Positions 54,377 to 61,706 of a DNA stretch of 64,000 bases are shown here, in pieces. The stretch is taken from positions 3,348,001-3,412,000 of the forward strand of contig OZ251577.1 in assembly GCA_965243805.1 (NCBI GenBank), in the 5' to 3' direction. This DNA is from CATQHQ01 sp965243805 (GTDB taxonomy: Bacteria; Gemmatimonadota; Gemmatimonadetes; Longimicrobiales; Gaopeijiaceae). The number at the start of each line of letters is the position of its first letter. The first letter of the stretch is position 1. The position numbers and the translations under genes were made by a program. The notes beneath the pieces were generated by a model. That model was not told where the DNA came from, did not search any database, and saw nothing but the letters and a program-made list of their open reading frames with translations.

Positions 54377-54413
54377 GCGCCCCGTTCGGCCCATGCGGTC
54401 GGGCGGGGCGTTT
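54377..54413 (+). terminator. intrinsic terminator after 5S
   Basis: The GC-rich arms gcgccccg and cggggcg flank a loop, followed by tttct. This lies nine bases after 5S and is the expected end of the rRNA transcript. The thiE gene converges from the other side. Confidence 0.75.
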
Positions 54414-54471
54414 CTGCGATGGGGGTGGAGTCCTGCGGACCGTGCCGCTGGTACTGGAAGCCCAGGGCGGC

Positions 54472-55110
54472 CTACGGCTGGAACCCGACGGACGGCTGGA
54501 GCGCGGCGCGGACGGCGGCATAAGGGTCCGGGGCGGCCATTACGGCGTGCGCCATGGCGGCTCCCACGGCCCCGGCTCGGAGCACCGAGCGGACCTTTGC
54601 GGGGGTGATGCCGCCGATCCCCACGACGGGAATGGACACGGCGGAGGCGACACGGGCGAGGCCCTTTGTCCCGATCGGGGGCTCCTCCTTGGCCTTGGTG
54701 GAGGTCGAGTAGACGGCGCCGCAGCCGATGTAGTCGGCGCCGTCGGCCTCGGCGGCACGCGCGGCGGCGGGATCGGATGTGGAGAAGCCGACTAGGAAGT
54801 CGCGTGGTGCCACCGTTCGTGCGGCGGCGACGGGCAGGTCGTTGGGTCCCAGGTGAACGCCGTCGGCCTGGACGGCGAGGGCTAGGTCCAGCCGGTCGTT
54901 CACGAAGAGAAGGGCGCCGACGGCTCGGGTCTCGATGCGGAGGCGCCGGGCCAGGGGAAGCACGTCGCGTGGCGGAAGGTGCTTCTCACGCAGCTGAATC
55001 GCGGGGGCGCCGGCGGCCAGCGCCTCGGTGGCAACGTCGAGGACGTTGCGGGGGTGGGCGGAGGCCCGGTCGGTAAGAACGACCAAACGGAGCCGCTGGC
55101 GCAAGTCCAT
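54472..55110 (-). CDS. thiE: thiamine phosphate synthase
   Basis: A 212-residue TIM-barrel enzyme joining the thiazole and pyrimidine phosphates of thiamine. Motifs are LVVLTDRASAHP at the start, AIQLREKHLPPRDVLPLARR, LFVNDRLDLALAVQADGVHL, DYIGCGAVYSTSTKAK, and the phosphate loop VVGIGGITPAKVRSVLRAGA. Length is normal. It converges on the rRNA terminator and is the last gene of a leftward group with ruvX and mltG. Confidence 0.93.
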   Translation of the reverse strand: MDLRQRLRLVVLTDRASAHPRNVLDVATEALAAGAPAIQLREKHLPPRDVLPLARRLRIETRAVGALLFVNDRLDLALAVQADGVHLGPNDLPVAAARTVAPRDFLVGFSTSDPAAARAAEADGADYIGCGAVYSTSTKAKEEPPIGTKGLARVASAVSIPVVGIGGITPAKVRSVLRAGAVGAAMAHAVMAAPDPYAAVRAALQPSVGFQP

Positions 55111-55164
55111 GGATCGACCGGGGTTCAGCCGTTCAGCCGTTTCAGTTCAGCCAGTTCAGGCGGG
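55111..55164. repeat. short repeats between mltG and thiE
   Basis: On the minus strand the motif CTGAAC or close variants recurs five times in 54 bases at irregular 8-14 base spacing (for example ggctgaactg and ggctgaacgg). This places several TGA triplets just after the mltG stop. It is probably a slippage product like the other boundary arrays, but it is less regular. Confidence 0.5.
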
Positions 55165-56289
55165 TCAGCCGTCGGGGCCGGACTCTCGGCGGATGCGGGC
55201 CCGTGCGGCGTTGTGCTCGCGCAAGGACCGGGAGAAAAGATGGCTGCCGTCGGGCCGCGCGACGAAGTACAAGTAGTTGGTGTCGGCGGGGGCGAGGGCA
55301 GCGTCCAGCGCGGCGGCGCCGGGTGCCGAGATCGGGCCGGGAGGGAGACCGGGCTGCGTGTAGGTGTTGTACGGGTGGTCGGCCACCGAGTCCATGGCGG
55401 AGTAGAGAAGGCGGGGTCGGTAGCCGCCCAGGGCGTAGAGGACCGTCGGGTCGGCCTGAAGGGGCATTCCAATGCGGAGACGGTTGTGGTAGACGCTGGA
55501 GATCGTCGGCATCTCGTCGACTATACGCGCCTCCGCCTGGATGACCGACGCCAAGGTGACGGCCTCGCGCTCCGTGAGCTGCGCCGCAGCGAGAAGTGAG
55601 CGGCGCTCCGGCGTCCAGTATCGGCGATAGCGGGCGGTCATGGCGCCCACGACCGCGTCCACGCCCACCCCTTCGGCGAAGCGGTAGGTGTCGGGAAAGA
55701 GGTAGCCCTCCAGACCTGGACCGGGAACCGACCACCGGAGATGGAGGGCCGCGCCGGAGAGTCCTTGGGCGATGTCGGCCGAGTCCGAATCCGCCCCTGC
55801 CGCCTGGGCGATCCGACCCGCCATGGCGTGGATCGTCATCCCCTCCGGGAAGGTGACGGGGCGGCTCAAGACCCGCCCCTCGGCCAGCGCGCGGAGGAGT
55901 TCTGGAGCGGCGATGCCGGCGGGGAGGCGGTACGTCCCGGCCTTCACCAAGCGGTCCTGGCCGCTGAGCCGCGCCCGCAGGCGGAAGAGGCGGGGCCGCG
56001 CAATGATCCGCCGGGCCACGAGGGTGTCCACCACGTTCCGAAAAGCGGCGCCGACGGGGACATGGAAGACCACATGGTTGCTGTCGGCGGACGGCGTGCC
56101 GTCGGCCAGCGGAGTGCCGTCGGCTAGTGGCGACGGAGACGTGGTCGGGGCCAGCCCGGCGCGCAGGAGAGCCGCCGCGAGCAGAACGGCGAGAGTGCCA
56201 GCGGCCGCGCAAAGGGCGATACGGCCCCGCGACCGGTTGGACGGTGCCTCAACGGACGACCGGTCGGGGGGCGCCTCAACGGGCGGCAT
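55165..56289 (-). CDS. mltG: endolytic murein transglycosylase MltG
   Basis: A 374-residue YceG/MltG protein. A membrane anchor lies at residues about 25-45 (IALCAAAGTLAVLLAAALLR). A LysM-like region follows, then the catalytic domain with TFPEGMTIHAMAGRI, GLEGYLFPDTYRFAEG, the active-site segment ASVIQAEARIVDEMP, and SVYHNRLRIGMPLQADPTVL. It cleaves nascent peptidoglycan and sets glycan-strand length. The ATG at 56289 overlaps ruvX. Two nine-residue repeats (VEAPPDRSS, VEAPSNRSR) and an ADGTP repeat in the N-terminal third come from 27-bp and 18-bp tandem duplications. Confidence 0.9.
   Translation of the reverse strand: MPPVEAPPDRSSVEAPSNRSRGRIALCAAAGTLAVLLAAALLRAGLAPTTSPSPLADGTPLADGTPSADSNHVVFHVPVGAAFRNVVDTLVARRIIARPRLFRLRARLSGQDRLVKAGTYRLPAGIAAPELLRALAEGRVLSRPVTFPEGMTIHAMAGRIAQAAGADSDSADIAQGLSGAALHLRWSVPGPGLEGYLFPDTYRFAEGVGVDAVVGAMTARYRRYWTPERRSLLAAAQLTEREAVTLASVIQAEARIVDEMPTISSVYHNRLRIGMPLQADPTVLYALGGYRPRLLYSAMDSVADHPYNTYTQPGLPPGPISAPGAAALDAALAPADTNYLYFVARPDGSHLFSRSLREHNAARARIRRESGPDG
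56088..56123. repeat. 18-bp tandem repeat x2 in mltG
   Basis: Units cggacggcgtgccgtcgg (56088) and ccagcggagtgccgtcgg (56106). They encode the ADGTPL and ADGTPS repeats just after the membrane anchor. Confidence 0.7.
56227..56280. repeat. 27-bp tandem repeat x2 at the mltG N-terminus
   Basis: Two 27-bp units encoding VEAPPDRSS and VEAPSNRSR directly after the mltG start codon, overlapping the ruvX stop region. Confidence 0.7.
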
Positions 56290-56686
56290 CGAGCCAGTCC
56301 TGGAGGATGACGGTGGCGGCGGCGGCATCGATCCTGGCTTTGTCCTCGCGCTTGGCTTTGGGAAGTCCGACGGACCGAAGGCGGGCGACGGCCTCCACCG
56401 AAGAGTAGCGTTCGTCATGGAACTCCACCGGCAGACTGCTCCTGTCGCCCATTCGCCTCCCGAAGTCGCGGACTTCGTCGGTCCAGTCATTTTCGCGCCC
56501 GTCTGGTCCCAGGGGAAGCCCTACGACCACGAGCCGCACTTGGTGCCGGTCGGCCAGCTCCAGCAATCGCCCCAGGGGCGGGCGCTTGCCGGCGCGACGC
56601 TTCAGTGTGGTCAACGGGCTCGCCAGCGTCGCCGTAACGTCGCTGACCGCGATGCCGATGCGACGCCGACCAAAGTCGATTCCCAT
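56276..56686 (-). CDS. ruvX: putative pre-16S rRNA nuclease / YqgF resolvase
   Basis: A 136-residue YqgF (RuvX) protein with an RNase H-like fold: GIDFGRRRIGIAVSD at the start with the first catalytic Asp, LVVVGLPLGPDGREN, VEFHDERYSSVEA with the catalytic Glu, and DKARIDAAAATVILQDWL with the final Asp. It matures 16S rRNA 5' ends and was also named a resolvase homologue. The ATG at 56686 is used; upstream in-frame sequence is a 21-bp repeat. The stop overlaps the mltG start by 14 bases. Confidence 0.9.
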   Translation of the reverse strand: MGIDFGRRRIGIAVSDVTATLASPLTTLKRRAGKRPPLGRLLELADRHQVRLVVVGLPLGPDGRENDWTDEVRDFGRRMGDRSSLPVEFHDERYSSVEAVARLRSVGLPKAKREDKARIDAAAATVILQDWLDAAR

Positions 56687-56696
56687 GACGCGGCCC

Positions 56697-56738
56697 GGGT
56701 CGGTCGGTACACGGCCAGGGTCGGTCGGCACCCGTTCT
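56697..56738. repeat. 21-bp tandem repeat x2 upstream of ruvX
   Basis: Two units beginning gggtcggtcgg at 56697 and 56718, encoding PTDPGRV-like repeats if read in the ruvX frame. They sit directly before the ruvX start codon, where its ribosome site would be. Confidence 0.65.
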
Positions 56739-56890
56739 GCGGACTCACCGCGGTGCAGGGGGGCAAGTTCTTCCAGGCGCAAAGTCGAGGCCCGCTGGAG
56801 GTTGACGAGTGGAAAGTGACAAGATAACGTGGTCTCCCTCTGGACGGGCACCCGACGGGGCCGAAGGACGGAAGGGACGGGATAGCCACT

Positions 56891-58270
56891 GTGAACCGAG
56901 CCAGCCTGTTGAGCACCCGCACGACCGACTACCTGGAGCTGATCGGCGGCGGGAAGGTGTACCGAGTGCCGCGCTACCAGCGGGACTACTCGTGGACGCG
57001 AGAGCAGTGGGAAGACCTCTGGAGCGACATCCTGGAGGTGCAGGCGGAAAGGGAGGACCGGCACTACCTGGGGGCCCTGGTAGTGAAAGCGCAAAGCGAT
57101 CGGGAGTTCTCGGTGATCGACGGCCAGAATCGGATGGCCACCCTCAGTGTGCTCGCGCTGGCGGTAATCTCCAAGCTGGAAGACATGGCGGACGCGGGCC
57201 AGGATTCGGAGGCGAATCGCCAGAGGAGCAAGGAGCTTCGCAACCGCTTTGTCGGCGAGAAGGACCCTGCGTCGCTCGTGGAGAGCAGTCGGCTGTTTCT
57301 GAACGGCACCGACGACGGATTCTACCAGGGTTGCCTGGTACAGCCGCGGGAACCTCTGCAGCCGCGGGAACCTCACAATCTCCACGTCTTGCCAGCATCC
57401 AACCAACAGCTCTGGAAGGCGTTCCGGTACTTCCGAGATAGCCTGGACAAGTTGCCGGACATGCAGGAAGACGGCATGGCCTTGGCGCGCATCTTGTCGG
57501 AGACGGTGGCCAGGGGACTGTTGTTCATCCTCATCACGGTGGACGACGAACTCAATGCGTACACCGTCTTCGAGACGTTGAATGCGCGGGGCATCGAGCT
57601 CACGGCCACCGACTTGCTTAAGAGCTACATGTTCTCGAAGGTGCGGGTCCCGTCCGACCTGAGGGCGTTGCAGCATCGGTGGCAGTCGCTCGTTGGAACG
57701 GTAGAGCCCCGCTGGTTTCCCGATTTTATGCGCTATCACCTGCTCTGTACGCACTCTGTGGTCCGCAAGCGCAGAGTATTCAAGCTGGTGCGCGGCGAGA
57801 TCAGGAGCGCCCACGACGTGTTTGCGCTGATGGACGCCATCGAGCCCCGGGGCGAGCTATTCGCCGCCCTTCGCGACCCCGAGCACGAGTACTGGATCGA
57901 GTCCCCAGAGGCCAAGCGCAGCGTATGGGAACTTGGCCTCTTCGGCGCACGCCAGATGACGCCCCTGCTGTTCTCGGCCTGGGAGTTCTTTTCGCGAGGG
58001 GAGTTCTCTCGATGCCTTGGGCTGGTGAGCACGATCACCTTTCGGTACTCGGTCGTGGGGAAGCTTCATGGTGCTCGGCTTGAATCCGCGTACCATCGGG
58101 CGGCGAAGGCCGTGGCGACCGGACGCGCTCGAAGTGCTCGGGAGGTTTTCGAAGTGTTGCGGCCGGTCTACGTAGAGGACCCCCCAGTTCCGTCAGAGCT
58201 TTGCAGACTTGGCCCTTGCCGGGAATCAGAGGAAGCTGGTCCGGTACGTTCTCAGCCGACTGGAGAGTGA
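56891..58270 (+). CDS. DUF262 (GmrSD/ParB-like) protein, frameshifted near its C-terminus
   Basis: The frame starting at GTG 56891 encodes a DUF262 protein: VPRYQRDYSWTREQWEDLWS, the nucleotide-binding-type motif VIDGQNRMATLS (usually IDGQQR), and VFETLNARGIELTATDLLK. Members include the GmrSD type IV enzyme that cuts modified phage DNA. At a run of six C (58181-58186) the native frame is lost: this ORF reads into unrelated residues and stops at 58270. Removing one C restores FRQSFADLALAGNQRKLVRY and TIEHVLP, the expected family sequence, up to a stop at 58385-58387. An 18-bp duplication (57341-57376) adds QPREP twice. Either a slippage switch or a dead gene. Confidence 0.75.
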   Translation: MNRASLLSTRTTDYLELIGGGKVYRVPRYQRDYSWTREQWEDLWSDILEVQAEREDRHYLGALVVKAQSDREFSVIDGQNRMATLSVLALAVISKLEDMADAGQDSEANRQRSKELRNRFVGEKDPASLVESSRLFLNGTDDGFYQGCLVQPREPLQPREPHNLHVLPASNQQLWKAFRYFRDSLDKLPDMQEDGMALARILSETVARGLLFILITVDDELNAYTVFETLNARGIELTATDLLKSYMFSKVRVPSDLRALQHRWQSLVGTVEPRWFPDFMRYHLLCTHSVVRKRRVFKLVRGEIRSAHDVFALMDAIEPRGELFAALRDPEHEYWIESPEAKRSVWELGLFGARQMTPLLFSAWEFFSRGEFSRCLGLVSTITFRYSVVGKLHGARLESAYHRAAKAVATGRARSAREVFEVLRPVYVEDPPVPSELCRLGPCRESEEAGPVRSQPTGE

Positions 58271-58387
58271 TGCTTCGGGAAGAGAGTGCGATCCCCGAAT
58301 CGACCCTGGTACGATCGAACATGTCCTTCCGGCAAGGCGGGCCCAGCTGGCCAAGAGGGCGGCGCACCTTTGGCGGGTGGACATGTA
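58187..58387 (+). pseudogene. out-of-frame C-terminal end of the DUF262 gene
   Basis: Continuation of the DUF262 protein in the shifted frame: FRQSFADLALAGNQRKLVRY followed by DPGTIEHVLPARRAQLAKRA and LWRVDM, then TAA. The TIEHVLP block is where the HNH-like DUF1524 domain normally begins, and the protein ends about 25 residues later. Even with the frame repaired, that second domain would be largely absent. Confidence 0.65.
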
Positions 58388-58393
58388 ACGTGA

Positions 58394-58790
58394 ACGCGGA
58401 ATGAGCAACCAGCGGCTCACCTGGATCCGTCCGTGCGGTCCGGCTTGGCGGATGTTGTGATCGACGCTTGGAGGAATCGCGGGGTCCAGGTGATCGTCGA
58501 GAGCCACAGCGAGCACTTCCTTTGGCGACTACAGCGACGGATCGCCGAGGAGGAGGTCGCAGCGGACGAAGTGGGTCTCTACTTCTGCGAACTGGGAGAC
58601 CAGCGATCGGAGCTCAAGGAGCTGGATGTGGACTTCGACTGGGGCAAGTTCGTCGCGGTGGCTTGCGCCAGCAGCGAGCATCCGCCCATCTTGAACGCGT
58701 CCGACATGGGCTGGTGGAGACATCGCGAGGGCCCTTGCACGCCATGGGGTCCAGATCAAATTCATCTGCCCCGAACTCATGGAGTCGTAG
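58394..58790 (+). pseudogene. remnant of an AAA (OLD/DUF3696-like) ATPase
   Basis: From 58394 the frame reads NEQPAAHLDPSVRSGLADVV, then VQVIVESHSEHFLWRLQRRI and DEVGLYFCEL. This is the Walker B to H-loop end of an ABC/OLD-type ATPase of the DUF3696 group, with the usual EQPExHLHP degraded. The N-terminal half is missing, and after FDWGKF homology is lost. Another frame then gives a tail ending IKFICPELMES and a stop at 58790. It is a broken defence-type gene between DUF262 and the DUF1156 methyltransferase. Confidence 0.65.
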
Positions 58791-58796
58791 CTGACG
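58766..58796. repeat. 31-bp direct repeat before the DUF1156 gene (copy 1)
   Basis: The sequence from ctgccccgaac to tagctgacg at 58766-58796 recurs with few changes at 61676-61706 just before the DUF499 gene. Both include catggag, usable as a ribosome site, and tagctga just ahead of the start codon. Confidence 0.75.
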
Positions 58797-61669
58797 GTGG
58801 ACCGCAAGAAGCTGATCGAGGTCGCGCTCCCGCTAGACGCCATCAACGCGGCGTCAGCGAGGGAGAAGTCGATTCGCCATGGGCATCCTAGCACGTTGCA
58901 CCTGTGGTGGGCGCGACGGCCTCTGGCCGCTGCCCGGGCCGTGATCTTCGCCCAGATGGTGGACGATCCTTCGGCGTGGCCGGAGCTCTTTCCCACGGAG
59001 GCCGACCAGGAACGGGAGCGCGCACGGCTCTTTGGACTGATTGAAGAGATGGTCAAGTGGGAGAACATCGCCAACGAAGAGGTCTTGGAGCGGGTGCGCC
59101 ACGAGATACAGGAAAGCTGGCGACGGGCGTGCACCTTCGGTATTTGTACGGGGGGGGGGGGGGGCAGGATTCCCTACCAGCGTTCCATGACCCGTTTGCG
59201 GGTGGCGGCGCGTTGCCGCTGGAGGCCCAGCGCCTGGGGTTGGAGGCCCACGCCAGCGATCTGAACCCCGTCGCGGTCTTGATCAACAAGGCGATGATCG
59301 AGATACCGCCGAAGTTCGCTGGCCTTCCGCCCGTGAACCCCGAGTGGCGACGCAAGCCCGACCAGCAGAAGAAGCTGACGACATGGACTGGTGCCCAGGG
59401 CTTGGCTGAGGACATCCGCTACTACGGCAAGTGGATGCGCGACGAGGCGGAGAAGCGGATCGGCCACCTGTATCCCAAGGTCCGGGTCACTGCGGAGATG
59501 TGTCGTAGGCGCCCGGACCTGCGCCCGTACAAGGGCCGCGAGCTTACGGTGATCGCGTGGCTGTGGGCACGGACGGTGCCGAGCCCGAACCCGGCCTTTG
59601 CAGATGTGGAAATCCCACTCGTGTCGTCGTTCTGGCTGTCGAAGAAGAAGGGGAAGGAGGCGTGGGTGCAGCCCGTGGTCAAGGGGCGGAACTGGCGGTT
59701 TGAGGTGCGTGTGGGCAGGCCGCGTGATCCCGCTGTGGTGGGGAAGGGCACAGCGGCGGGAAAGCGGCAAGGATTCAACTGCCTGATGTCAAACACCGCG
59801 GTGACATACGATCACATCCGAGAGGAAGCGCAATCCGGCCAGCTGGGTGCCCGCCTGATGGCGGTGGTGGCGCAGGGCGACCGTGAGCGTGTGTACGTAG
59901 AGGCTATAAGAGAACACGAAGAAGTTGCCCGCGCGGCCAACCCGCATTGGAGGCCCGATGTACGGCTGGAGGGGAAGTGCAGGGTGAACGTGCAGCACTA
60001 CGGCATGGACACATTTGGCGACATTTTCAGTGCTCGTCAGCTTGTCATGCTAACGCTGTTTTCGGACCTTGTTGAAGAGGCGTACGCTCGACTACAACGG
60101 GATGCCGAGGCGGCAGGAATGCTGGCGGGGATTGGCACGGACAAAGATGGCTCCCAAGTTGCGACTTACGGCCGGGCCGTCGCAACGTATCTGGGCCTAA
60201 CCGTGGGTCGTCAAGCCAACCGGAGCAGCGCACTATCTTTCTGGGATAACACGAGCCAGAAAATCCAACAAGTATTCGGCCGCCAAGCTTTACCGATGGT
60301 TTGGGACTACTGCGAGTCCAATCCCTTCAGCAGTGCCACTGGCAACTGGCTAGGCCAGCTTGCCTGGCCAGCCAAGGTAGTGGAGTGCTTGCCCACACGA
60401 CAAACCGGGCAGAGTGTTGTCCACCAGGAAGACGCGTGCCGTCAGTCCATGTCATCAGGCAAGATCGTGTCCACGGATCCGCCGTACTACGACAACATTG
60501 AGTACGCGGATCTCTCTGACTTCTTCTACGTGTGGTTGCGCCGGGCACTAAGGGCGCAACTTCCAGACCTGTTCATGACGATGGCTGTGCCCAAAGCTCA
60601 GGAACTCGTGGCATCACCGTTTCGTCATTCCAACAAGGAAGAGGCCGAGCGGTTCTTTATGGAGGGAATGGTCGAAGCGATGCGTCGGTTGGCTGAGCAG
60701 TCTCATCCCGACTTTCCCGTGACGATCTACTACGCCTTCAAGCAGGCAGAGACGAAAGACAAGAGTGGACAGGTCCGCACTGGCTGGGAGACGTTTCTTG
60801 AGGCGGTCATCCAGGCCGGGTTCTCGATCACTGGAACCTGGCCGGTTCGCACTGAACTTACCGGTAATCTCAAGAAGAGATTCGCTGTGCTCGCCTCCTC
60901 CATTGTCCTGGTTTGTCGGAAGCGCCCACCCGATGCCGATGTGATTTCACGGACCGATTTCCGCAATATGCTAGCAACGGAGCTGCCGGCGGCACTCGGT
61001 CCCCTGCAGGCGGCCAATATCGCACCGGTGGACTTGGCCCAGGCCGCCATCGGTCCGGGCATGGCCATATACTCGCGGTATTCCACGGTCGTGTACCCGG
61101 ACGGGAAGCCGTTGCGCGTCCGCACTGCCCTCCAGTACATCAACCAAGCCTTGGATGAAGCTTTCGAGGGTGACTTTGACGCCGAGACGCGCTGGGCGAC
61201 TTCGTGGTTTGAGCAGCACGGCTTCAAGGACGGAGCGTACGGCGTGGCGGAAGTGCTGGCTAAGGCGAGGGACACTAGCATCTCAAAGCTGGTGAGTGCA
61301 GGTGTCGTGGAGTCGGGCGAAGGGCGGGTACGCCTGCGCAGGCCCGGGGAGCTCCCTGATGAGTGGGTGCCGACTGCGGATGCGACGCTCTGGGAGAAGA
61401 CTCATCACCTGCTCCGCGTATACGCGAAGGGCGGCGAGATCGAAGCGGCTAAAATGCTAGACAGACTAGGACCACGCGACGACGGGCCAAGGGACTTGGC
61501 GTACAGCGCGTACCTGATCTGCGAGCGCAACAAGTGGATTGGGTCGGCGTTTGCATACAACGCACTCGTGACCAGTTGGCCGGAGATCGCTCGACTGTCT
61601 CGGCTCAAGGCTTGGGTTGAGGAACCGGAACCACAACTGACGCTGGAACGGGAATCCGATGCTGGGTAA
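58797..61669 (+). CDS. DUF1156 DNA methyltransferase with G15 homopolymer; frame currently interrupted
   Basis: A DUF1156-type adenine methyltransferase split over two frames. The first part from GTG 58797 begins KKLIEVALPLDAINAASARE and HPSTLHLWWARRPLAAARAV and runs to residue 118. A tract of 15 G (59150-59164) then puts it out of frame, to a stop at 59264. The remainder, open to 61669, resumes with FHDPFAGGGALPLEAQRLGL (AdoMet motif), ASDLNPVAVLINKAM, and the catalytic TDPPYYDNIEYADLSDFFY. With 13 or 16 G the whole gene reads through as about 957 residues; with 15 it encodes a truncated product. Such tracts switch methyltransferases on and off in other bacteria. The 59780-60700 region has lower GC, suggesting domain exchange. 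Confidence 0.8.
59150..59164 (+). repeat. poly-G tract of 15 in a methyltransferase gene
   Basis: Fifteen consecutive G between tatttgtac and caggattcc. It lies in a variable linker between the conserved N-terminal block and the AdoMet motif. Read length must be 1 mod 3 in this context (13 or 16) for an uninterrupted protein. Confidence 0.9.
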
Positions 61670-61675
61670 GTGCAA

Positions 61676-61706
61676 CTGCCCCGAACGCATGGAGAAGTAG
61701 CTGATG
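61676..61706. repeat. 31-bp direct repeat before the DUF499 gene (copy 2)
   Basis: The second copy of the repeat at 58766-58796, here ending in the ATG of the DUF499 gene (61704-61706). It fills the whole gap between the two genes apart from six bases. Confidence 0.75.
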
